Source: Brachycybe producta (taxonomy: Eukaryota; Arthropoda; Diplopoda; Playtdesmida; Andrognathidae). Taken from it: 64,000 bases of DNA. The notes beneath the pieces were generated by a model that saw nothing but the letters and a program-made list of their open reading frames with translations, made no database searches and had not been told where the DNA came from. The stretch spans positions 11,986,675-12,050,674 of the forward strand of contig JAUPFP010000003.1 of the NCBI GenBank assembly GCA_036925085.1. Reading direction: 5' to 3'. Shown in pieces: positions 52,180-62,113 of this stretch; the first letter of the stretch is position 1; every line of letters starts with the position of its first letter. The position numbers and the translations under genes were made by a program.

Positions 52180-52711
52180 TCCTTGTCCTGGTCCTTGTCT
52201 TTTGCTCAACTTTGTTGTATTACGTAGATTCTTATCTGTACCACAGCATGGGCCTTAGGACGCACCTTTAATCAATAAGTTCATCTTTGTATTCTTGATG
52301 TTTCCTTACAAAGATGAATAAAAGTGTTACAATGAGAAACTGCGTTGTCTTTATGTTCCGAAACTAATAACTTCTCTACAGAGGCCGGAGACACCATAGG
52401 GCAAAGGGCGCATACAGATCCTGATGCAGCTACAACATCTTCTATTGCTGGTAACTATCAACAGGAGGAGATGTATATCAGCGTTGACAGGGGACAGGAT
52501 GGCCACCATCCTTCTGCACAGATTTCACCCCCATGCAGGAGGATGATCGCTATTTAACTCCATCCAGCTCTTTCTGTAGCTCGAATCTTCTCCGTGCGGG
52601 CACCGCGCGATGCAGAGAAGCAATGAGTTACAGGAAACAACATCTACAAGTTGGTCAGAAAAATATCGTAGTATCGTCGTAAAAGTATCGTAGTATCGTC
52701 AAAAGCTCACA
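52180..52711 (+). mobile_element. Diverged solo LTR fragment of the same retrotransposon family
   Basis: In + orientation this matches the sense strand of the LTRs at 52750 and 62114: GCATGGGCCT.AGGA, AATAAAAGTGTT, CAGAGGCCGGAG, GATGTATATCAGCGTTGACA and TTTCACCCCCATGCAG, ending GTCAAAAGCTCACA at 52711. The 5' part is missing, cut off near an (AT)n tract at 52132-52176. Many substitutions and small gaps show it is much older than the intact element. Confidence 0.8.
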
Positions 52712-52749
52712 ATATATATATATATATATATATATACATACATACATAT
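52712..52749. repeat. (AT)n / (CATA)n tract between opposed LTR ends
   Basis: AT dinucleotides then CATACATACATAT separate the 3' end of the + strand solo LTR from the 3' end of the - strand element's LTR. The last ATAT (52746-52749) equals the first ATAT after the element (62802-62805), a probable 4-bp target duplication. Confidence 0.6.
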
Positions 52750-53437
52750 TGTGAGCTTTTGACATCAACCAATATTTTATTACCAACCTTTAGATGACAT
52801 TTTCTACTTTTCGTTTCTTCTCTGAGCAGTATGACACCTGCACAGAGAAGATCCGAGCTGTAGAGAGAGCTGGATGGAGATAGATTGAAGTCACTCTTCT
52901 GCATGGGGGTGAAATCAATGCAGGAGAGTGGCGGCCATCTCTCTCTCTTCCGGTTGATGCTGATATACATCTTCTCCATCGGTATTCCGACTAGAGAAGA
53001 TGTTGTAGCTGCTGAGAATCGTATAGCTCCTGCCCTATGAAACCTCCGGCCTCTGAAGAGAAGTTGTTAACATAAAGACATAGAGACAACGCTACTTCTT
53101 GTTACAACACTTTTATTCATTCCTTGTAAGAAGTACAGATACAAGGGTGAATAGTAAAATACTAACTGGAAATCCTCAGGCCCATGATTTGGAATGTATC
53201 GCAAAAACAGGCAAAGGAAAGAACTGAGGAACAAAGAGGAACATGGTCCTTTTATACCTTGGACCTGTGTACACCTGCGAGGTGTAACCAGGTCCAAGTG
53301 ACCATGGTCCTTTATGTATCAATCCGCCACTTGGGCATGAGTCAGAAAGGTGAGTCAGAGAGGAGGGAGGGACGATTGAGAGTTGTTTACCCCCCAGGCT
53401 ATGGTTTTGGCGGGATCACGATTTACAGGGTGTTACA
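52750..53437 (-). repeat. 3' LTR
   Basis: 688 bp. In sense it begins TGTAACACCC and ends GCTCACA, with TGT...ACA termini. Sense-strand TATAAAAGGA (53247-53256) is a good TATA box, and AATAAA (53112-53117) follows about 135 bp downstream, giving a short R region. Confidence 0.92.
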
Positions 53438-53777
53438 TACCCTCCAACTTTGCTTGGAGTACGTCCTCGTACTCCAGCCAAGGGTGGAAGGTTTTCAAGT
53501 TACGCAGCGGGGAGACATGGGTGGCTGAGGACTTACCGTGTACAGAGGTGGTTATGGAAAGGCACTGGCACCGAAGTGTCAGCGCCCTTAAAAATGCAAA
53601 TTCTGAAAATAAAAAGGCAAACACAATTAATACTCGCTGGGTGGCGAGTTCCTATGGAAATTTACAAGAAATACTTATTTATACATAAAGCAGTTATAAC
53701 AGAATTCTTTTCTTTTTTTTTTTTTATATTTTTCGAGCTCACCACCCCAATGGGCGGTGACCACACGGTTTTCTAAT

Positions 53778-55016
53778 CTATACCCACGTCGGTTGATTGC
53801 ATGCACATGTACATGCAGAAACATATCCGTGAAGTGCTTGTAGGGGGTCTGACGGTGAGTGGAGGAGGTGGCTCCGCAGCCAGGGATGATAGGATTCCCA
53901 GGCGGCGACGATCCATCCGTTGTCGAAGCCCCGGAGACTTTCCATGAAACTTCGGTGGACGGTGGCGTCGGCGGCGATCAGTCGGCCCGGTGGTTGCCCG
54001 GTGAGGACACCGTAAACGGCGTCCCACAGGATGGCGGCCTGGTAAGTGGCGCGGGTCCTCCAAACGATCATTCGGGCAATGCTGTATGCTCCGTTAAGTG
54101 GGACTCCCAGGAGACTGTTAAAGAAAGCCTGCTGAAGGGCGCCCAATGCTGGAGTGATGGGCTGCTCGGCAAACTGGTATATTTCGATGTACCGGGTGGA
54201 CGGAATTAGGACGGCCATAGAGAGTTGCAGGTAGTATGACATTCCTACAACGTAGCGCCCTTCCTCCGGTATGTAGAGGCGCGGAAATCCCTCCATCAGG
54301 TCATAGTGACCGATGTAATAGGTGTTTGCGGGCCGCACCTGTCGTTGCCAGAGTGCCCAGCAATTATTTAGCAGTCTTTCACATCGTGCTTCCTGACGAA
54401 GCGGTCGATATACCGGTAGTCTCCTGGTAGTGACTGTTGGTATGCGAAAAGGTTGTGTCACTTGCGGCAAAGTTAGTACGGGGGTTGCTGAGGCTGCGGC
54501 GATATGGCGAGACGAGGCAGTTGACGTCGTTAGGTCAATGGCGCGCGCTGTGTCGTCCCCGACTTCCTCGATGCCGAGTTGCTGCGTTGTCGTGTCATCC
54601 GAGTCCATCCTAGTAGATGGGTCAGGGATGGCATCGTCCTGGCTTCCCGTTGTTTCGTTGCACTGTGACATCCTTGTTCTTCCAGAATTGTTTCCGAAGT
54701 GCTGGTGACCAGCCTGGCGTTGGCTATATACTTGTGTTTCCCGACTTCCCCATCGAGGTGTGAAATTCCAGGGTCCCATGGAAATCGTATAATTCCACGA
54801 AGCTGGCTGGAACTCCAATAAGCCACCCAATTTGTTTGTTATTGGAGGCTCGCGGGGTGTCGGTTTCTGAGTATTAAACGCCGTTCTTCCACTGTTGTTT
54901 GTTATTGTTGTCAGACGACCTGGTCCCCAAACGCAGTGTACGAAAGTTTCCCCATTGGAATCAGATTCGAGTGGTGAAATGTGAGCAGGGGTGTGTGAAT
55001 GTTTGTGGTCACACAC
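53778..55016 (-). CDS. Retrotransposon ORF2, 412 aa, unknown function
   Basis: Intact ORF 107 nt downstream of the pol stop and in another frame, in the position an env or accessory gene would take. The first half is polar, rich in Thr, Ser, Pro and Asp; the second half (from about residue 195) is rich in aromatic and aliphatic residues (LYIPEEGRYVV, YYLQLSMAVLIP, YQAAILWDAVYG). I see no signal peptide, no clear membrane-spanning segment, no furin-like site, no CCHC zinc knuckle and no other family motif. It could be a relocated capsid-like protein, an env remnant-type protein or a novel accessory protein; the sequence does not decide. How it would be expressed (splicing, reinitiation) is not evident. 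Confidence 0.75.
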   Translation of the reverse strand: MCDHKHSHTPAHISPLESDSNGETFVHCVWGPGRLTTITNNSGRTAFNTQKPTPREPPITNKLGGLLEFQPASWNYTISMGPWNFTPRWGSRETQVYSQRQAGHQHFGNNSGRTRMSQCNETTGSQDDAIPDPSTRMDSDDTTTQQLGIEEVGDDTARAIDLTTSTASSRHIAAASATPVLTLPQVTQPFRIPTVTTRRLPVYRPLRQEARCERLLNNCWALWQRQVRPANTYYIGHYDLMEGFPRLYIPEEGRYVVGMSYYLQLSMAVLIPSTRYIEIYQFAEQPITPALGALQQAFFNSLLGVPLNGAYSIARMIVWRTRATYQAAILWDAVYGVLTGQPPGRLIAADATVHRSFMESLRGFDNGWIVAAWESYHPWLRSHLLHSPSDPLQALHGYVSACTCACNQPTWV

Positions 55017-55123
55017 GTTGTTGTTTGTTTATATTGGTGTGTGTCATCAAGTGACCAATGTGATGATATAAACAACCGAAAGAAAAAATTTAGGTTGTGT
55101 GGGTTGTTGATAGGGTTATTGGT

Positions 55124-58100
55124 TTATTGTGGTGAGGAGGTAGGTTCCTCTTGTTGTGGGGAGCTGGATTTGTCTTCCCCCTCCAACCCTTGAACAACTG
55201 TCCTCAGTTGTTTTGGCTTGATATGCACAATGTTCACCGTGTCTCGAATCAATCTTCCAAACGTATCTTCGTGCTCCAGCTCGAGCACCGTGTCGCTGAT
55301 GATTTTGGTTACCGTGTAACCATCCCTGTACGAGTAACGTAGTTTCTTGGTCTCATCAGGCACGATGCGTTGGTCTCGAACGAGTACTGGGTCTCCGATT
55401 TTATACGTGTGTGGAGTTTTCCGTCTGGCGTCATAGTACTTCTTCTGTCGCAAATGGGCCTCGTGCAGGTTGGCCCTTGCGATCTCGACCTCTTCCGTGG
55501 CAACCACAGAAGGTGCTGCAGGGTTTGAATCCATAACCTTCGGTAGGAGAGGTGCCCGATTGTCGATTCGTAGTCGGGCCTCTCTTCCAAACATTAAGCG
55601 GTATGGCGAGAACTTCGTTGACGTATGGGTCGCGATGTTGTAAGCGAAGGTGGCGGCTTGGAGATGGAAATACCAATCCCGCTGTCCTTTTTCAGGCGTC
55701 AGGAGTCTCTTGACGGTCTGCATTATAGTTTTGTTGGTCCTTTCCGCAAGACCGTCTCCTTGCGGAAAGTACGCTGTCGTGGTGGCGTGCTTTATTCCCA
55801 GCTCGTCACACAGCGCTTGTGTGTCTTTAGCTGTAAAAGGTGTTCCCCGGTCGGTGATTATCCTCCTGGGCATCCCGATAAGATACACGATCGTATCTTG
55901 GAGGAAATTCTTAGTTGTTTTGGCCGACTGGCTGTGCACAGCTCGTGCGAAACAGAATCTGGTGGCGTAATCCACTGCCAGGATGATGTGCTTGACACCA
56001 CCCAGTGATTTTGGCATTGGACCGATGTAATCGATTCCCCAGCATTCACCTGGGTCTCCAATTTCCATTTCATGGAGGAACCCGGGCAGCTTGGACTGTG
56101 GTGTCTTGCACTTTTGGCATATCTCGCACGTGCGCACATACTCGATGGTATCCTGCTTCCAGGTTGGCCAAAAGAACCGTTGGCACACCTTTTCTAATGT
56201 CTTATCCTGGCCGAAATGTCCGGCTTCAGGACTATCGTGTAAGAGTCTCAGAACTTCGGGTACCAGATGTTTGGGTACCACCGTCACGAGCTTGGGTGTT
56301 ATGCTGCCCTGGTAGACAAGGGCACACAAAACCTCGTCTATGATGACATAGGTATGGTGAAGCTCGGTACTTGGATTGTTGCGAAGTTCGGTCTTAATCT
56401 GTGTCACGTTCGGGTCTCTTGTTTGTTCAACCGACCAATCCCAACGCAAAGTGACTGCGTAAACCACGCTGTCGTCGAGGTCATCTGGGGTAGCCTGCAG
56501 CTTCCAGTCTTCAGGAACGTCCACCGGACTCCGTGAAATGCAATCTGCATCCACGTGAGTGATGCCGGCTTTGTAGACTACGGTGTAGTCGTATTCCTGG
56601 AGCAGTAGCTGCCAGCGACCCAGGCGTCCTTGGAGTCGCTGTGCGGTTTTTAAGTAGCACAGTGCATGATGGTCGGTGACGATGACAAAGGCTTTGTTAA
56701 AGAGATAAGGTCTAAACTTGACGATGCCATACACCACTGCGAGGCACTCTTTATCTGTTGTTGAATAGTTTAATTCGGCGTCTCGGAGCACTCGAGAGAC
56801 ACCACCCAGGATCTGCAGTTCCTTAGATGGTGACTGTTGGTAGAGGATAGCTCCGATGCCGTAAGCAGAGGCGTCGGTGTGCATTTTGATTTCGGCATCT
56901 GGGTCGTAAATGGCCAATATTGGCGCGGTGACAAGTTTAGTCTTTAACAGAGTGAATGCTGCTTCTCTGTCGATCGTCCATAAAAAGGGCAGCCCCTTTT
57001 TGGTCATATCCGTGAGTGGTTTAGCGATGTGGGCAAAGTTAACAATAAATCGCCGGTAGAAACCGGCCATGCCCAGAAATCGCTTCACCTCCTTGACATT
57101 AGTAGGCGCCGCTAAGTCGGAGATGGCAACCACTTTCCTCGGGTCTGGACGCACTCCTTCTTTGGAGATGATGTGTCCCAGGTAGAGGACTTCGTCGTAG
57201 CCGAAGAAGCTCTTTTCGGGGTGAAGCTTCAACCCCGCCTCTCTTAGGAGTCCTAGGACGCAGTCCAACCTTTCCATAAACTGTTCAAAAGTCGCGCCGA
57301 ATACGATGATGTCGTCTAGGTAGACTAGACAAGTCTCCCATTTGTGGCCAGCCAAAAGGATGTCCAGGGCACGCTGCATAGTAGCAGGAGCGTTACGCAG
57401 ACCAAAGGGCATCCGATTGAATTCGAACAGCCCACCGGGTGTGATGAACGCGGTCTTCTCCCTATCCTCTTTGGCGACCTCAAATTGCCAATAGCCGGAG
57501 ATCATGTCGAGGGTCGCGAAGATTCTCGACCCCCGAAGCGAGTCTAAAGCATCATCGATTCGGGGTAGTGGGTAATTGTCTGGTTTGGTGATATCGTTCA
57601 GGCGTCTATAGTCGATGCAGAAACGCCACTGTCCATCCTTCTTCTTCACCAGGACTACTGCTGAAGCATAAGGAGACTTGGATTCGCTGGCTACTCCGGA
57701 TTTGAGCATTTCCTCGACTGTCTTCCGGATGATCTCCCGCTGCTCGGGGCCACTCCTTCGGAGGGGTTCCCGCACGGGTGCATGATCGCCAGTATCGATT
57801 CGGTGTTCCGTGAGGTTGGTACATCCAAGTTCCGACGTTTCTAGCGCGAAGACATCTCGATAGGATCTCAAAAGATCCATTAGAATGCGCCTCTGGCCAT
57901 TACGTAATCGAGGCCCGAGTTGCATTGCTTCATCGAATTTAGCGCCTGACTCTTTTGTCATGATCGGGTCAGCGTTTGAAGTGGTCTTTACTTCAACCGT
58001 TTCGAAACAGTAGTCTTTTTGTACGTGGGCTATCACTTCGCCGGAGGCCAGGGTCAATGGCCCCGTAGTAGTGTTCAGGACCTCGACTAGGAAGCTGTTG

Positions 58101-59833
58101 CTGTTACGGCCTTGCATAATGCCGGGGGCCACCCAGACCCCCCTCGAGGCGCGTAGCTTCTCGTCAGGAGAGACCACGAAAAGATCCTGATCTGTGAGGA
58201 TCCCAGAGGCCTCTACCTCCACTAGTGTTGTCCCATGGCCAGTGAGCTGTGTTAGCCCTTTGACTACTAGGTATTCGTTCGGTTGCTGCATAAGCTTGAC
58301 TTCAATGGGAGCGGTGTCCGACTCCCCAAGAGTGGCTGGCGTGATTTCTTCCAGGGCACTCTTGACGTACGCCTGAATACTCTGCCTTCGGAGTGCTGAT
58401 TCAAAAAGGTCGTCTTCTAAGTAGACTTTATTGGTCTGCATAGACACAAGGAGCTTCAGTGCCCTACCCAGGTCTCGGCCTAAGATGGCGTCGGGTGGGC
58501 CAGTGATAACCAGCAGGCGGCCCGTGGCAGATTGTTTGGCAATTTCCACAGTAGCGGAGACTTGCCCTGCCACGGCGATGGTGTTTCCTCCAACTCCCTC
58601 AATCCTTGGCGGATGGGCCATAGGCTTGATGTTGAGTTGGAGCTGCTTTGCAAGTGCCTTGGATATTACACTACCATGAGCTCCGGTGTCTACGAGCATG
58701 CGGACCTCTTTGCCATTGATAGTGACAGTGATTTTCGGACTGTCATCACTGACACTATGATCTCCTATCTCTTGGGGCATGCAAGTATTCTTCAGTTGTC
58801 TATATAGGTCTTTCAGCATCCGGCGGCAGCAGGGGCGCCCTTGGAGTGACGTCCCACCACCTGGGGCCAAGATGGCGACCACCTCATTGGCGGTGCAACC
58901 CAAGGCGGCGGTGGCGAGGTTAATGACCTCAAGGGTACCATGCCAGGTAGTTAGGTCATCCATTCCCCAAGTCAACTCCGGGATGTAGTTGACCATCATT
59001 ATTGGCATGCCGGCCGGTGCTCTGTCATAATTGGTTGTCTCAGGGGGCAGGTCCGGTACCATGACCACACTACGGTGGTCCGTATCGGAGGCCTCCCTTG
59101 TGAAATCATAGGTCGGGTGCGCGTACTGATGTTCTGTACGCTCATAGTTTGTATAGCGCGGTACATAGTACGCGCGCTCTTCAGGTATCGTATATGGACC
59201 TGGTACATGTCGTCTGTAGTATGAATCGTAGCAGGGCTCGTACGGCTCTCGGTGCCCGACAGCGTACGGCGGAGAGTTATCTGCTTCGCTACGATATTGT
59301 GGTGTTGTAGTACATGTAGTCGGTGGTGGCGCAGGCGGCGGTTGGGTGTCATTATGACTAATCATCATGTGAGTGATCTGTATTTTTAGTTCATTAAGTT
59401 GATGCATGATGGTGTTGAGTTTGCAACCATCACACGACTGGGTAGGAAGTGGATCCGGTAGTAGCGGAGGTCGCTCCTGTTGATATCTGGAGTAACATGT
59501 GGACGACATTAGGCGTCGAAATGTACTATTGTTTGTGGACCGAGCCGTGCGCCGTGTAGACTGTTGATGCACATCATTACTTTGGGTGCCGCCACTTCGT
59601 GGCACCCACCAGGTCCCAGGTTGAATAACTGGATCTATGGTGGGTCCGAGTGGGACAGCCACACGTGATGATGCGGCGTATTGTGTATCGTATGTCTGTG
59701 ATGTTGCATAGGCCCTCCATAATGCTGATGGATATATGCTTCCCCTGGAGTGCGGAAGAGCTCTCCGGGCGGTCCCAGTTAGTCGTGGGTGAGCATCCAT
59801 TATGTTAAGGCTTGTGTAACACGTAGTGATCAA
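55124..59833 (-). CDS. pol: Ty3/gypsy Pol polyprotein, 1569 aa (protease, RT, RNase H, integrase)
   Basis: Single uninterrupted ORF. Aspartic protease with DTGAHGS at residues 382-388. Reverse transcriptase about 690-880, with FCIDYRRLND (around 741) and the YLDD catalytic box at 838-841. RNase H with HTDAS (Asp 987) and TDHHAL. Integrase zinc finger His 1199, His 1206, Cys 1236, Cys 1239; catalytic triad Asp 1268, Asp 1328, Glu 1364 (last spacing D-35-E). C-terminal GPY/F-like segment about 1470-1545. No chromodomain. The first about 370 residues are Pro/Tyr/Thr-rich and carry no recognisable gag motif, so this may be a Gag-Pol fusion with an unusual Gag. The product would copy the element RNA into DNA and integrate it. 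Confidence 0.95.
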   Translation of the reverse strand: MITTCYTSLNIMDAHPRLTGTARRALPHSRGSIYPSALWRAYATSQTYDTQYAASSRVAVPLGPTIDPVIQPGTWWVPRSGGTQSNDVHQQSTRRTARSTNNSTFRRLMSSTCYSRYQQERPPLLPDPLPTQSCDGCKLNTIMHQLNELKIQITHMMISHNDTQPPPAPPPTTCTTTPQYRSEADNSPPYAVGHREPYEPCYDSYYRRHVPGPYTIPEERAYYVPRYTNYERTEHQYAHPTYDFTREASDTDHRSVVMVPDLPPETTNYDRAPAGMPIMMVNYIPELTWGMDDLTTWHGTLEVINLATAALGCTANEVVAILAPGGGTSLQGRPCCRRMLKDLYRQLKNTCMPQEIGDHSVSDDSPKITVTINGKEVRMLVDTGAHGSVISKALAKQLQLNIKPMAHPPRIEGVGGNTIAVAGQVSATVEIAKQSATGRLLVITGPPDAILGRDLGRALKLLVSMQTNKVYLEDDLFESALRRQSIQAYVKSALEEITPATLGESDTAPIEVKLMQQPNEYLVVKGLTQLTGHGTTLVEVEASGILTDQDLFVVSPDEKLRASRGVWVAPGIMQGRNSNSFLVEVLNTTTGPLTLASGEVIAHVQKDYCFETVEVKTTSNADPIMTKESGAKFDEAMQLGPRLRNGQRRILMDLLRSYRDVFALETSELGCTNLTEHRIDTGDHAPVREPLRRSGPEQREIIRKTVEEMLKSGVASESKSPYASAVVLVKKKDGQWRFCIDYRRLNDITKPDNYPLPRIDDALDSLRGSRIFATLDMISGYWQFEVAKEDREKTAFITPGGLFEFNRMPFGLRNAPATMQRALDILLAGHKWETCLVYLDDIIVFGATFEQFMERLDCVLGLLREAGLKLHPEKSFFGYDEVLYLGHIISKEGVRPDPRKVVAISDLAAPTNVKEVKRFLGMAGFYRRFIVNFAHIAKPLTDMTKKGLPFLWTIDREAAFTLLKTKLVTAPILAIYDPDAEIKMHTDASAYGIGAILYQQSPSKELQILGGVSRVLRDAELNYSTTDKECLAVVYGIVKFRPYLFNKAFVIVTDHHALCYLKTAQRLQGRLGRWQLLLQEYDYTVVYKAGITHVDADCISRSPVDVPEDWKLQATPDDLDDSVVYAVTLRWDWSVEQTRDPNVTQIKTELRNNPSTELHHTYVIIDEVLCALVYQGSITPKLVTVVPKHLVPEVLRLLHDSPEAGHFGQDKTLEKVCQRFFWPTWKQDTIEYVRTCEICQKCKTPQSKLPGFLHEMEIGDPGECWGIDYIGPMPKSLGGVKHIILAVDYATRFCFARAVHSQSAKTTKNFLQDTIVYLIGMPRRIITDRGTPFTAKDTQALCDELGIKHATTTAYFPQGDGLAERTNKTIMQTVKRLLTPEKGQRDWYFHLQAATFAYNIATHTSTKFSPYRLMFGREARLRIDNRAPLLPKVMDSNPAAPSVVATEEVEIARANLHEAHLRQKKYYDARRKTPHTYKIGDPVLVRDQRIVPDETKKLRYSYRDGYTVTKIISDTVLELEHEDTFGRLIRDTVNIVHIKPKQLRTVVQGLEGEDKSSSPQQEEPTSSPQ

Positions 59834-62093
59834 TGTAAGTCGGTGTTATGTAGGTTTGGCCGTTGATCTCGCTGTAGATTGCAGTCTTTTCGTCGGCAAC
59901 CGACACTATCGTACCCTTATACACTGAGTGACGATAGTTTCCCTACGTTTAATAAAGATGGTATCGTTGTTTAAGTGGCTGTGTTGGTGTTGGCGTTGTT
60001 CTTCAGTTGGGTGTGACGATCCCAACTGGTACAGTGTGTTTGTAAATTCTTTATTGAGTATCAATTTTGGTAAGATCTCTCTCTACACGTGGTATTTGGT
60101 GACCACGTGGAGGTTATAAGAATCCCCAAAAGTCTCGATGAAGAAACAACAGATGTACAATGCAATTGCGAGCGTGGTACACCACCCAATCGAAATTGCA
60201 CTGCGGAAAGTGAATTAGAAATGGAAGTGTATTGCAGTTGCCTGAAGAAGAGGCAAGCAATATGAAGAGTAAAGCTAGAGCGCGGTGCCCGCACTTAGTT
60301 TTACTTGGAAACAAGAATCAAGAGTGTGTGTGTGAAGAACACACAAAGAACAAAAAGTTCAAGATGGCTGAACTCTTTAAATGCACAAACAAAGGAGAAG
60401 TTCAAGATGGCTGAACTTTTCCTGAAAGCAAGAGAAGAAAGCTGTTTTACTTGGAAAGCTTAAAACTTAGGTGCGGTGCCCGCACATCAAAAGTTTTAAT
60501 TTTGTTTTATTAAAAAAGTAAAACAGTGGAGAAATTGAAGTGTGTTCAACAAGCTAAATGCTTGGTGAACTAGAAGAAATGTTCAGGCTGAAGAAATTTT
60601 GAGTCCTCACTGCTGGATGGCTCTGGATGAAAAAGACAGAGTCAGTGCCCAGTGAGGGACTATGTTGAGTAGAATGAAGAAGTCCGTAGGTGGCGCTGTG
60701 GTGGCCACTTCCGGTCAGTTTATTGCAATGTCCAAAAATTGATGATTGAAAAGTTCCTCCGGGGCACGTTTTTATGGTGGCCAGGAGAAAGACAAAAAGA
60801 GAGAAAATCCAAAGAAAAAGAGAAGTTTTCTCTAACAAGAGGAACTCCGCCAGGGGGCGCGTGAGTGCAACCCTCTGGAAGAGAAGAGAAGAGAAGAGAA
60901 CACAAAAAGATGAGAGAAGGTACAACAATGAGTCACATGGAGCGAAAAACCGCTCCGTTGGCGCTTTTTGAAGAGTGTCCGGTCGATCCAAGATGGCGGC
61001 CGGGCTTCAGTGCTGTCCAATGGAGAAAGTTCATGTGATGATGCATTGAGGTGATGATGATGAAGAAACTGAAGAACATGACTTGGGACATAGTGGTCCC
61101 AAGGGAAACACAAGTGTAAAAACAAAGAACAAAGAAAAGGGGGGACAAGAAAGTCCCACGTGGCTAGAAAAAGTGTGTTTTAAGCTTGTAAGCCCCCTAA
61201 CAATGAGATAGAGTTAGGGAGAATCTTGCTTGAAAATTAAAGATGAAGAGTGAAGATAATAGGACATTTTAAAAGACACACACGTCCCTTAAAAGCCTAT
61301 TAATAGATGAATAGATTAGTAGATGAGATTTGTTTGCTCATCTCATAATGAGACTGCAAACTCCTCTCGGAGAGTAAGAAGAATTTGTTTAAAGTGTTGC
61401 CCACGTGGTGTGGGTTTCACTTTGAAAATTAAAGAAGAGTGAAGGTGACAGTGGGTGATTGTAATGGAAACATGAAATACAAAAACACGGACGGAAACAC
61501 GTGTGTCCAAACGGTTGTCCACTTTCCGAGTGCTAAGCGGTCAGCAGACAAAAGTTCGTTCCCACGTGTCTCTAAGGACAGGACACAGAATCGCGCGGTC
61601 GACACGTGGTGTGTGTAGCCACAAGTCTCTTTCGCGATTCCACAAAAACGGTACCATGCGGTTGGCTTTGACGTGATCGAGGGCCTCCATACATGGTCCC
61701 AACATAAAAAGGCGCCACGCGGTTGGCTTTGACGCTATCGAGGGCCTCCATACGTGGTTCCAACACAAAGGACGCCGCGCGGTTGGCTTTGACGTGATCG
61801 AGGGCCTCCATACGCGGTTTTACAAAGGCGCCACGTGGTCGACTTTGACGCTATCGAGGGTCTCCACACGTGGTTCCAACACAAAGGACGCCGCGCGGTT
61901 GACTTTGACGTGATCGAGGGTCTCCATACGCGGTTTTACAGACAGGCGCCACGCGGTTGACTTTGACGCTATCGAGGGTCTCCATACGTGGCTCCAACAT
62001 AGAAAGGACGGACGAAGCCTCGTGAGGCACAATCACGAGACTTAGGACAAAGGACGGCTTCTGTTTACAGGTCGGAGAAGGCAGATGGAGCTA
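59834..62093 (-). other. Retrotransposon 5' leader
   Basis: A 2.26-kb untranslated region between the primer site and the pol ATG. It contains short duplications (AAGATGGCTGAACT twice near 60361-60415) and the tandem repeats at 61660-62010. Frames up to 145 codons on the - strand are hydrophobic or low-complexity and show no gag features. Sequences for RNA packaging would be expected here (inference). Confidence 0.7.
61660..62010 (-). repeat. About 59-bp tandem repeats in the leader
   Basis: Six units, each with GCGGTTG.CTTTGACG followed by ATCGAGGG.CTCCATACG on the + strand. Units alternate between a GACGTGATCGAGG type and a GACGCTATCGAGG type, so the higher-order unit is about 118 bp in three copies. 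Confidence 0.8.
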
Positions 62094-62111
62094 TACCCCG
62101 CACCTCCACCA
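62094..62111 (-). promoter_or_regulatory. Putative primer binding site
   Basis: In sense, two bases after the 5' LTR, the sequence reads TGGTGGAGGTGCGGGGTA. It starts with TGG, as expected for pairing with the CCA end of a tRNA. I could not match the rest to a specific tRNA from memory. Confidence 0.6.
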
Positions 62112-62113
62112 AA

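Noticed and set aside
52345..52557. A 70-codon frame in the LTR-like region as a gene
   Set aside because: It lies in a decayed solo LTR, and no equivalent frame is conserved in the intact LTRs.
53778..55016. Calling the 3' ORF of the retroelement an env gene
   Set aside because: Position alone suggests it. No signal peptide, membrane anchor or cleavage motif is visible, so I left the function open.
60554..60991. A 145-codon - strand frame in the retroelement leader as gag
   Set aside because: It is Phe/Leu/Ser-rich from CT-rich sequence, lacks any capsid or zinc-knuckle feature, and is not linked in frame to pol.
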